From: Bigelowiella natans CCMP2755
Lineage: Eukaryota > Cercozoa > Chlorarachniophyceae
Assembly (NCBI GenBank): GCA_000320545.1
Contig: ADNK01002805.1
Coordinates: forward strand, 1 to 25,000
Direction of reading: 5' to 3'
DNA length: 25,000 nt
Both the position numbers and the translations under genes were made by a program. Positions 9,185 to 17,941 of the stretch are shown one piece after another. How positions within the stretch are numbered: the first letter of the stretch is position 1; every line of letters starts with the position of its first letter. Under the pieces are notes generated by a model. It ran no database searches. It was not told the origin of the DNA and saw nothing but the letters and a program-made list of their open reading frames with translations.

Positions 9185-11644
9185 ATGCGCGACAAGGAAA
9201 ATCTGCCAAATTTTGATCGGGATATCATCTCGAGCATGCCCTCCACAACCGAGCTGCGACAACTAATGGACAAGCAAACACTGCGAAATCCGCATTGTCG
9301 AATATTAGGAAAATTATCGCCCGGAAAACTTCTAAAGCTAACGCCTCCTCCCCTCTGTCGGTAATGCGTTGGAGGGGGGTAGTGATCGTCACGTGGTTGT
9401 GCTCGTTGCCCCCTTCCCTCGCGGCCGATCACGCCTACCCGATGATAAAGCATACTTGTGCAACCTTGACTACCGTCATGAGACATCACTTAGTTGGTAG
9501 AAATTGGGGGGGGGGGAGGCAAAGATACGCCTGGCCTCACCATAATACAAACCTGAGGTGTAGTTCTTCGTCCCGAGGAAGAAGCAGCATGCCCCACCGT
9601 CGCCACTTTGAGCGCGAGTGGTGTGTATTCAGAGGTGGCATTAGCATGCAGCATAGCAATCATCAAAACCGACGATTACTCGCCGGCGCTGCATCGTCTG
9701 TCGCGTCGTCGGAGCAGCCAACATCTGATATTTTCACGCTCAAAGATTTCTACTCTGACGAAGTGGGTTCGCTATGATCTTGATGGTTTTCACAGAGACT
9801 GAGGGGATGAAATGTTTGGGGGGCGCGGAAATAGAGAGCGGGATGATGTTATTAACGATGACATGTGAATTATGTACGTCGTCGTTGCTAATGTTTTCTT
9901 CTTCTTCTTCTTCTTCTTCTTCTTCTTCTTTCGCTCAGGAAATAGTAAAAAAGAGTCGATTCATCACTCATGTGGCTCCGATACAAAATCAAGAGGAATT
10001 CGACGATTTCTTGGAAGAAATTCGGTACAGTTTATTGATGCGCTGCGAATTCGGTCGCTTGCTGTTTTCGTCCCTTCATCGCCGTCAGCGTTATCCCGAC
10101 GCTCCTCTGTTGGAATTACCATACTCAAAACCTACATGAAAGGAATGAACTGATGGACGATCTGTTTTGCACGATAGGGATGACACTGCGAGCCACAATT
10201 GTTGGGCCTGGAAGGTAATTTCTCACTGTTAATCATGAGGACATAAATTGAAAACAAACCGGCACGTGCTCTGCGCACAGCATTTTATAATGATGTTCTC
10301 TGTAAGGCTGGAAAAACAAACACGCACACTGGCAGCGAGTTGTTGGTTGATGAAATGCATAAAGGATTTATTGATGACACCCAATACGCAGGTCGGCAAT
10401 GAATATCGTTTCAGTGACGACGGCGAGCCTTCAGGTGGTACAAGGCGTGAAGGGGAAGATGAGGGGGGAGGGGGGGTAGTGCCGCCACTAAGGCCACGAA
10501 AGGCTTGGAGCTGTATTTGTCTTTTTACTAACTTGTACCCAAATTATTAATGGTTTCATCATACCATTGTGATATGACTCATAGCGACTTGTTGCACACA
10601 AAATAAGCGTTATTATCCCAATTATCGTCTCCGCTGTCATCAGGCACCGCAGGAAAGCCGATTTTCCAAGCCATTGAGTATTCGGGACTTGACAAGTATG
10701 TAAATTTGGAGAAATGATGATGATCCTACTTGATGATGATGATGATGATGGTGATATGTATGTAATGAACTTAAAGAAGTATGTAGAGGTGAATCGTCGG
10801 CCTTATTTGCCATTGCACCCAATCATTAGCGTCGCCGTTGTCGTTACTCGTTTTTTCGGAGGGATAAAGCTGGGCGCGGGTACGTTTAAGATCCCATCTC
10901 ATTCTCTTCCTCCTCCTCCTTCTCCTCCTCCCACTCACTGACGTCCTCTTTGTTGCTGCTGCTGCTATTCCTGCATTCTAGGAGGCCTTGTTCGGGCATA
11001 TGGCGGTTCGGCCTCGTCATGTTTGAGGAAGGCTCCGAGAGTAAAGGTGATGATGTCGTTGCAGGAGCATATAGTCATTTATGCAACCTGGCTCTCGTGT
11101 GCTATTTCTGCGAGTTAATGAGCTGCATGTATGAATCTCCGAGGACGCATTCCCCTTTGGGGAACCTATTTTCTATGATCGTCGCCACTCAGTATGATCA
11201 CTCTTTAGATGGTGGCAATGTCCCTCGTTGAGGTGTCCTGCTCAGCAAGCTTCATCGGCATCATGTAAGCAGAAACAAGCCATTGGAGAACAACACAGAA
11301 CCGCAGTTGTTCGAAGGCTAGTAGTAGCAACAGCGACTCCACATAATACGATTAGCTTTGAATTGCGATGGTATGCTCACTGAAGAACGATCTCCATTTG
11401 CCTAACATGCCTGATCTAAACTCGAAGAGATTCCTTGAGGTTATTGTGATATTTGGCTCCACTGTAGATACAGGATACTTCAAGGACGCTTAGATCTGAA
11501 AACGGTGGCATGCAATCGTTGTGCCATTGCTGTCGTCAATGATGCTCCTGTGATGATACTCTATGCTGAATGAAAAATTTAGACAAGGATTCGCATACAC
11601 GTAAACACCATGATAATGCTTAGAATACATGTAACAAAATAATA

Positions 11645-11686
<42 letters not shown>

Positions 11687-11698
11687 TACAAATGCAAA

Positions 11699-11739
<41 letters not shown>

Positions 11740-11953
11740 ATGAAAATGAATATATACGCAAAATGCATTTTATTGTGGCTGCACGTGTGTATATCATCAT
11801 CAGGACTACTGCGAAGACGGCAGTGTAAAAGTAAGTGCTCGTGTCCCTGAGGGAGATGCAGAAGTCATATCAAAGAAGGTGGAATCGGCCACTCAAGCAA
11901 GGGCGACTGTCGGAATAACAGCTAGCTTCCCGTCGGCCGAAGAACCTGAATAA
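9185..11953 (+). CDS. YigZ/IMPACT (UPF0029) family protein, bacterial-type two-domain form
   Basis: Exons 9185-9360, 9633-9762, 9939-10024, 10178-10214, 10392-10434, 10644-10695, 10830-10879, 10982-11046, 11209-11264, 11474-11549 and 11804-11953 give 306 residues. Residues 1-102 are a variable leader. The UPF0029 domain follows: KKSRFITHVAP (106-116), ASHNCWAWK (135-143), SDDGEPSGTAGKP (151-163), and TRFFGGIKLGAGGLVRAY (181-198). These are the hallmark motifs of the family, which adopts an RNase PH/EF-G domain-IV-like fold. The last exon (DYCEDGSVKVSARVPEGDAE) matches the second half of the C-terminal DUF1949 domain found in bacterial YigZ/YvyE and lacking in animal IMPACT. Animal IMPACT instead has an N-terminal RWD domain, which is not seen here. 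Exons 9 and 10 are supported by phase and position only. Function in algae and bacteria is poorly known; IMPACT restrains the eIF2-alpha kinase GCN2. Confidence 0.88.
9896..9931. repeat. (TTC)n repeat acting as polypyrimidine tract
   Basis: About 12 TTC units end 7 bp before the acceptor AG (9937/9938) of exon 3 of the YigZ-like gene. Confidence 0.95.
11652..11734. repeat. (TA)n and (CA)n microsatellites
   Basis: A TA run (11652-11684) and a CA run (11700-11734) in the last intron of the YigZ-like gene. Confidence 0.95.
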
Positions 11954-12849
11954 TAGAATATGGTGACAGAACTCAATGAAATCAAGCAAAGCGACAAAAA
12001 TGAGAAGCAGCGCATTAATGATGCATATATATATATGGCGTTGCGAGTAATGCCTATGCTGACTAAGAGTGGCTTCCTCTCCGCTATAAGATGTGACGGA
12101 TGTAATAAAGTGATTAATTCTTTTCAATATGGTCATCTCCACTATATATGTGTATACTATATACGTATATATATATATATATTTATTTATTTATATATAT
12201 GTTCCCAACTGCTATGCAACGCGCACAAATTGCGGTATGTTATTCGCAATATCGTGCCGCGGGTCTATACTTGCGCATAAAATAGGGCGCCCAAAATGCA
12301 ACGATATGCCGTTTCGCGTCGATGCAAGCTAGTGAGTTAATGGCGTGCGTAAGGCACAGTTTGCACCGCTCTTCCAACATATTCTCCTCCGTAATAAACT
12401 ATAGTCTATGCATAGCTAGATAGGGAGCCGGGTACCGACAAAATAAAATATAATTCATCGCAGCATCATATGTATGCGCATATATGCTATTTAGTAATGA
12501 TTTCACGCGTGCAGCCACAGCGGGTCTTAAAGCACGGTCTACACTAGTACAGATGAGAGCAAAATCCCGTAGGAAATGTTATATTTGTAAGCTATCTTAG
12601 AGGATTGAACTTGCTCGAATTTTTCCTTCTATCATCGCAATGTTACTTTGGTTTGGGGGTTATTATCACTGCAAAAGGTACGATGGGCTCACTGTCGTTT
12701 TACACTACGCAATCAATGAGGAAGGGCAAGGTAGTTACACCTAACGCCCATGTTATGCAGGTGGTACTCATACGTGTTATCAGGACTATGAGAAGATGAC
12801 ATAGAAATCTCTTTTATTGACCAATGCCTCCTGCCCTTTCCTGTTTATA

Positions 12850-12921
<72 letters not shown>

Positions 12922-12937
12922 TATGTGACGACGCACA
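11954..12937. other. convergent intergenic region
   Basis: 3' flank of the YigZ-like gene (plus) and of the small membrane-protein gene (minus). It holds TA/TTTA-rich DNA at 12165-12200, CA and TA runs at 12850-12919, and possible plus-strand polyadenylation signals (AATAAA at 12114-12119). No exon is supported. Confidence 0.5.
12850..12919. repeat. (CA)n(TA)n compound microsatellite
   Basis: CA run 12850-12886 followed by TA run 12889-12919, starting 19 bp beyond the predicted stop of the small membrane-protein gene. Confidence 0.95.
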
Positions 12938-13763
12938 TTAATAACTCTCACTTACCACGAATGCAAGGCAATCCATAAGGAGAAATCCTCCAAAGAATGC
13001 GATTGCTGCGAAGAACACTAGGACGAGAAAGACTTGAAGCCCTGACCCGAAGGTGAGCTCCTCCTGCAGAATGACGAAAGCATGGTTGTTGAGTTCAAAA
13101 TCAATAAATGAAAGCTGAGGGTATCATTTCGAATGCCTCACCGCAGGTTCAGCGCTTTTGGAGCTTCCAAGGGCTGCCTGCTCGAAGTCATCTCGCAACT
13201 TAAACCTGCGCGTGTGACGATGGATGATGCTCATATATTTTTATTTGTACTTGTGGTAGGGATCGTTCAAATCACGTGATCATTTACTACGTTGTTTTCT
13301 CATTTCCTCCGGATGTGGAAGGCCTCTTCTCATTTCGTGGGGACCCCATGCCTCCTACATCATTCTGGACAATTAATGGTCTAATTGGCGTGCACAACGC
13401 GTATTGTTACCCGGAGCGCCGCCGAATCCAGTAGGTTTTTTGCGTCCACTTCTCGCCCTCACCGGTATCACCAACCTTGACATTAGAAGTCAGATTTACA
13501 TTTTATTACGTGCTTTCCCCCATATATATATATATATATATATATTCACAGTGACGCAAGTACCCTCTTCTGTTGGCTACACTCTGAATCATCATCATCT
13601 GTCGACTGGCAGTGAACGACTTCTGTGAGCATAACCCCCCCCGTGGACTTGAGAGCGCTTTTCCATTCTTTATGGGTCTGGCTAAACTCAAAGTAGAGAT
13701 GGCAGCAAATATTATAGCGGCAGCGTAGCATGCAGTTGTAAGAGCGGTGCGGGCCGCCGTCAT
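12938..13763 (-). CDS. small two-TM hypothetical protein with signal-like N-terminus
   Basis: Exons 13763-13636, 13205-13142 and 13063-12938 give 105 residues ending in TAA; phases agree. I do not recognise a family. Residues 1-30 look like a signal peptide or first membrane helix (TACYAAAIIFAAISTLSLA). Residues 42-70 are polar (FKLRDDFEQAALGSS). A strong 25-residue hydrophobic helix follows (GLQVFLVLVFFAAIAFFGG), then a short tail. The arrangement suits a secretory-pathway, mitochondrial or plastid membrane protein. The last exon could instead splice at the consensus donor 12955/12954 (GTAAGT) into an exon I did not find; reading through gives five residues and a stop. A non-coding first exon is possible, because GTAACA at about 13806 looks like a donor. 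Exon 1 ends in a run of G, so its donor rests on one base of a homopolymer. Confidence 0.45.
13522..13545. repeat. (TA)n microsatellite
   Basis: AT run inside intron 1 of the small membrane-protein gene. Confidence 0.9.
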
Positions 13764-14337
13764 GGTGATCCAGGAGCAGGAAGGCTCGATCCGTCTTTGG
13801 GTGTTACCTGTGGAGAACAAGGCAAGTTGATGATGAGGACACGCAATCTTCTGTGTACCCGAAAACAGTTAGATCCTCAAAAAACGCTGCATACTCAGAC
13901 TCAGAGGCCAGGTGAATGACGACCGCGAACTACTATCCGCACGTGGTTGGGGGGCGCCGATGGGAGTGGGGTATTCAGCGCAGGAATCCTGCGACAGATG
14001 CTATTCGTTGTCGCATGCCAAAAACGGAAAGAATTCCAACAGAAATAGACCTGAAGAAACAGCCAATTTTATCCAAAAGAGTATTGACGCTCTGAGCAAT
14101 TCGAGGGGATTTTACGTCCGATATCCGCCCGATGTTGCCAAAGATCCCAGCCTGCCTGGCGACTGACGACGATTGCGCTTTGTGAGAGTGGGCTGGGGCG
14201 AGTAGACGCCTGCATCTTTGGCGGGAGTAGCTTTTACTGATTGGTTACGAATTACCCCGAGGGAAAACGTGCATTAAGATGTCCATGCAGGAAGGTAGCA
14301 GCTCGATCTGATACGACCTTGTTTTAAGTAAGACCCG
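13764..14337. promoter_or_regulatory. divergent intergenic region with an unassigned 84-codon open frame
   Basis: 574 bp between the starts of the small membrane-protein gene (minus) and the glycosyltransferase gene (plus). A plus-strand open frame with Met at 13912 and stop at 14164-14166 encodes a polar 84-residue peptide with no recognised domain. It could be a short gene, an upstream ORF or chance. No TATA box is clear. Confidence 0.35.
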
Positions 14338-16011
14338 ATGGTAAAAAACACGAGCAGCAGCTCCAGCAGCAGCAGTATTGGTGCTCTCAGCGTCTCTGTG
14401 CTGCGCGTAGGATTCTTAGCTTCAGCTGTATATTTCTTTACGCTAGGGACTCTTATGAACCATGTCCCCGCTCCCGTCGCGATAAGCAGCGCTGCTACTG
14501 TTGCGGATGCACCTGGCGTCGTCGCTCCGAGTATACTAAGATCTGGAAGCAAGCCTGTAGCTGTATTATCCAAAGGGCTCATCGACGGTGCTGCTTCTTC
14601 TTCCTCTTCATCATCATCATCATCATCATCATCATCTGGACATGATATGAAGGAGATCGCAATAGAGCTATATTCGCAGGCTGGGTGCACCGGGGACGTA
14701 ATGCGGTACACCCCGGCGAACGATGAGGAGAGATGCGACCGATGCGTGGATATGTGCCAGCGCACATTCGAGGGCTCCGGTGCAAAAATGCATGACAGTG
14801 TGAAATCATTCCGTGTCATCGGCCCGAAAACTGTCGACGGAAGGGAATGGTGGGTGTCGGCTGATCAGCTGTGCTCGGGGGTGTACGCCTACCCAAAGGA
14901 GAGCCTCGTCCGGAAGAAGGTCAAGCCCTCAGGCAAATGCACAGAATTAGGGGGGGACAGCGCAAATCTGTTCAGCTTCAACAATCTCCCTACGGTATTG
15001 TCAAGTGAAAACTTGGTTTCGTTCCACATTGCATATTCTGCTGAATCCAGCCAGTATTTCGGCTACCAGGCCTACGCAAACTATTACGCATTTCTTCACT
15101 CCGAGCAGCCTGAACAGACAGGATACACTCGGTTGCTGACCAGCTCAGAGATGGATGATCTGGAGGCCAGAATACCTACATTTCAGGCACCTCGGATCCA
15201 GTACTCTAACCGTTATACTCCTATAAACAAGCCTGATGTGATTGACAAGTGGATGCAGTCCAGTCAATCGCCGACAGAGGAAGTAGTTGTCATCATAGAT
15301 CCGGACAACTGGCTACTCCGCCCCCTCGCGAAGTACGCATCGATGGTGAAAAGGGGCCAAGCGCTTGCGCAGAAGGCCTTCTTCTACAAACACCCGCTCG
15401 TCAAGGAGCTCTACCAGCTCGTCTGTCAACGCAATTGCGGGTACACGCCGGATGATGCAGCAGTTCCTTACTTCGTGCATAGGGATGATTTGAAGCAGAT
15501 TGCCCCCTTGTGGAGAGAGCTTACGATGAAAATAAAGGATATGACGTGGAAAGATCCGAGCCTCCTCAAGAAGTTTCACGACATACAAGTAGACTGGTGC
15601 GCCGAAATGTATGGCTACGTTTTCGCTGCTGCGGAACTGGGCATTAGACACACAATCAAAGGGGGGCTGCAACTGAGGGACGTCGATTCTCCTGTCTCGC
15701 CCGAAAAGGAGAAATTTATCCCAATGATACACATGGGCCGTGCATGGTTTCCCAAGGAACACGCTGTTGCTGCTGAGAGATGGAGGCACACGGAAGGAAG
15801 AAACTTCGCGTATCGCGGCATCCAAGTATGGTGTAAGTGCAACTGGACGGCTAGTCACATTATTCCATGGCCCGTTCCAGAAGGATCTGATTTCGTCAGC
15901 CGGGTGACTCTCAGCCTGTTGCATAACAGCATGCAAGAATATGGCCCTTTGCCAAAGTCGAGGTTTCGAGGCGGGCCAACACGGGGCGGATACCATACAA
16001 ACTTTCCCTAA
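14338..16011 (+). CDS. type II membrane peptidyl O-glycosyltransferase, HPAT/SERGT-like, with Cys-rich stem
   Basis: Single exon of 557 residues. Residues 16-40 are a signal anchor (FLASAVYFFTLGTLM), so the enzyme should face the Golgi or ER lumen. Residues 85-100 are a Ser run encoded by a trinucleotide repeat. Residues 103-200 form a Cys-rich module (AGCTGD, CDRCVDMCQ, QLCSGVY, GKCTEL). The catalytic domain starts near 225: FHIAYSAESSQYFGYQAY, then IDPDNWLLRPL with the putative metal/sugar-binding DPD at 321-323, PYFVHRDDL, and HMGRAWFP. This order matches hydroxyproline O-arabinosyltransferases and peptidyl-serine alpha-galactosyltransferases (CAZy GT95/GT96), which modify extensins and related wall glycoproteins in plants and green algae. 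Which sugar it transfers cannot be told. Family members lack this Cys-rich insert as far as I know. The absence of introns contrasts with most neighbours. Confidence 0.82.
   Translation: MVKNTSSSSSSSSIGALSVSVLRVGFLASAVYFFTLGTLMNHVPAPVAISSAATVADAPGVVAPSILRSGSKPVAVLSKGLIDGAASSSSSSSSSSSSSSGHDMKEIAIELYSQAGCTGDVMRYTPANDEERCDRCVDMCQRTFEGSGAKMHDSVKSFRVIGPKTVDGREWWVSADQLCSGVYAYPKESLVRKKVKPSGKCTELGGDSANLFSFNNLPTVLSSENLVSFHIAYSAESSQYFGYQAYANYYAFLHSEQPEQTGYTRLLTSSEMDDLEARIPTFQAPRIQYSNRYTPINKPDVIDKWMQSSQSPTEEVVVIIDPDNWLLRPLAKYASMVKRGQALAQKAFFYKHPLVKELYQLVCQRNCGYTPDDAAVPYFVHRDDLKQIAPLWRELTMKIKDMTWKDPSLLKKFHDIQVDWCAEMYGYVFAAAELGIRHTIKGGLQLRDVDSPVSPEKEKFIPMIHMGRAWFPKEHAVAAERWRHTEGRNFAYRGIQVWCKCNWTASHIIPWPVPEGSDFVSRVTLSLLHNSMQEYGPLPKSRFRGGPTRGGYHTNFP
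14592..14637. repeat. (TCT/TCA)n repeat encoding poly-Ser
   Basis: Trinucleotide repeat in frame in the glycosyltransferase stem; encodes about 15 consecutive Ser. Confidence 0.95.
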
Positions 16012-17005
16012 ATAAGAGAAATTAGCAGTCTCAAATGAGCTAAAATTCGTTTTGGCCAACATGAGATGTTAACATGGTGTCTTATAATCGGCCCATTGGA
16101 TCGCAGCGTTGCCTCGTGTCTTGCACACACACATCTGAGATGCTCAATCTGTCATTATCGATCAATTTCTACTTCTCCTGCAACTTGTTCCCTCTGCTAC
16201 GCTACATGCGTGCTCGTTTGTTTGGTTCGCTGGATGAGAGCGCTGTAGCATGGTTAGCACACTGCTACACTTGTGACACATTTATTTCACTGCACAATGA
16301 TGCATTGTGATTCGTTCTTGCGTACGTGTAGCGTCTTTAGCTCATCATGCATTTCGATCGATGCCTCAGTGCTGCACAGGCTGCATATCATCAGCAGCGA
16401 AATGAACTATTCACATCCAGACCCATGCGCCACATGGTTTGCACGTCATGGTTTTCCAACCAGAACACTTCATGCATGGCTTAGGTTCATTTGCTGACAA
16501 AGCGTTGTGTCTATAGCAGCAGTGTGCACAGAAGAATGCCCTACGTGTCACCTCGTTAATGAACAAGCTGAATTAGTCACACGACGTAATTTCCTGCTGG
16601 CATGACTGGACTAAATACATCATGCACGTTGTCTCTCTTGTCAACAGCATGAGCAGCCGCCATTGCGATGCATTGTGTGTGCTTTTAGTATATATTCGAT
16701 TCATTCCTTACTGTACATGTAAATAAAGACCATTTTTTGTTAAGATTGTGGTGATGGCTAAATTATCTAATGTACACAATGTGCACTACTAAACGTGCGT
16801 GATCGCCGTATATCCACTCTTGCACACATGCCTGCGGCTCCGGTCCGATCCTATCATATTTCTCATACAGTATATCGATGCGAGCGACCCGCAATTTATT
16901 ATAAAAAAATAAGAAGAATTTGGACTTCATCTAGCCCGAACAGCTACACCTGCATTTTTGCATCAACCCATTAAGAAACACGGCTGTAGTCGCGTGTGGG
17001 TGTCA
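16012..17005. other. convergent intergenic region, ~1 kb
   Basis: 3' flank of the glycosyltransferase (plus) and GNAT (minus) genes. It is unusually free of microsatellites. I see no exon. AATAAA occurs on the plus strand at 16722-16727 and on the minus strand at 16900-16895. Confidence 0.5.
16895..16900 (-). terminator. possible polyadenylation signal of the GNAT gene
   Basis: AATAAA on the minus strand, about 106 nt past the GNAT stop. Many protists do not use this hexamer, so this is tentative. Confidence 0.35.
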
Positions 17006-17887
17006 TTAGCGCGTCATGGTGCTCGTCTGTGCCGGTCTCTTCATCGCCATGAACTTACCACTGAATGCTTCGCCTCCCTTTACCTCTAAAGGAGTGCTTC
17101 CTAGCTCCTCGAATCCGAATTTCCTGTAGAATCTGTCGTTCTTACCGGCGTCGCACTCCAAATACACCGGCAGCTTCAGCCCGTCACCGATCGCGCAGAC
17201 GGCCTTCATCAACTTGGAACCAACACCCTGCCCTTGGCACGTCGGGTCGGTCGCGAGAATCTGCAAACATACATGCGCTCCGTTCGCTCCGTTCGCGAGC
17301 AGATACCTCTTTTTCATGTCGACCATGGCTTTGTCTAAGGCCTTTAGGCGATCGGAATGTATCGTGTCATTTTGTTTAGCTGTCCACTCACTCGCACCCG
17401 CTGCCATGGCGATTTTCATCGCCATCATAAAACCGTCGGGGCTTGGCGTCCACCTCTCGGGGTAGATGTACATGATGCAGCAGCCGACGATCTTGTTCTT
17501 TTTCCTCTTCTCGTCAGACTCAAGATCGGACCCTTGGCTGTTCTTGAATAACCCACTGCGCTGGGTAAGCACGAGCCCATGCGACTTGAGCTTGAACGCT
17601 TTATGCACGCTCCATCCCATGACCGCGTTCAATCGGTGGACACGCTCGTCTGCATCCTCAATTTTCGCGTTGGTTTTACCGTCGTAGAGGAGCCAGTCGA
17701 ATTCACCGGGAGGGGGCGCGGCCTCGCCCCCGGCGAAGCTTCGCGCGCACAGGGCAACAGCTTGATCCACAGAAGGCTTGTCTTCGGGCCGCAGGATCTC
17801 TATGCTGTCGGGGTATCCGTACTGCGCGGAGCACGCCTCTGGCAGCGGGCACGGGTAAGGATCTGCATTCGAGCAGCAAGCACCCAT
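17006..17887 (-). CDS. GNAT-family N-acetyltransferase with N-terminal acylation motif
   Basis: Single exon, 293 residues. The C-terminal half carries the GNAT acetyl-CoA fold. Motif A is HVCLQILATDPTCQGQGVG (205-223), with the Q-x-x-G-x-G/A pyrophosphate loop at 218-223. It is followed by VYLECDAGKNDRFYRKFGF (241-259), the usual motif B strand and helix. The closest recognisable group is the broad set of GNATs in fungi and protists related to puromycin-type acetyltransferases; the substrate is unknown. The N-terminus MGACCS fits N-myristoylation at Gly2 and palmitoylation at Cys4/Cys5, so the protein may be membrane-tethered. A basic stretch (EKRKKNK) lies at 126-132. The start at 17887 is the first Met and lies 54 bp from the divergent start of the next gene. 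No intron is needed. Confidence 0.85.
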   Translation of the reverse strand: MGACCSNADPYPCPLPEACSAQYGYPDSIEILRPEDKPSVDQAVALCARSFAGGEAAPPPGEFDWLLYDGKTNAKIEDADERVHRLNAVMGWSVHKAFKLKSHGLVLTQRSGLFKNSQGSDLESDEKRKKNKIVGCCIMYIYPERWTPSPDGFMMAMKIAMAAGASEWTAKQNDTIHSDRLKALDKAMVDMKKRYLLANGANGAHVCLQILATDPTCQGQGVGSKLMKAVCAIGDGLKLPVYLECDAGKNDRFYRKFGFEELGSTPLEVKGGEAFSGKFMAMKRPAQTSTMTR

Positions 17888-17941
17888 GCCGACTGCAACT
17901 GTGGGAGTACGAGTTTCGTCAGTTACAGTGAACTAGATGAA
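17888..17941. promoter_or_regulatory. very short divergent promoter region (54 bp)
   Basis: Only 54 bp lie between the start codons of the GNAT gene (minus) and the helical-protein gene (plus). At least one promoter or 5' UTR must overlap the neighbour's coding region, or the plus gene starts elsewhere. Confidence 0.45.

Noticed and set aside
8871-9266. 131-codon plus-strand frame overlapping the YigZ start
   Set aside because: It is out of frame with exon 1 of the YigZ-like gene, which has a stop directly before its ATG and continues into family motifs.
15313-16062. 249-codon minus-strand frame
   Set aside because: It is antisense to the glycosyltransferase catalytic domain, whose motifs are clear on the plus strand.
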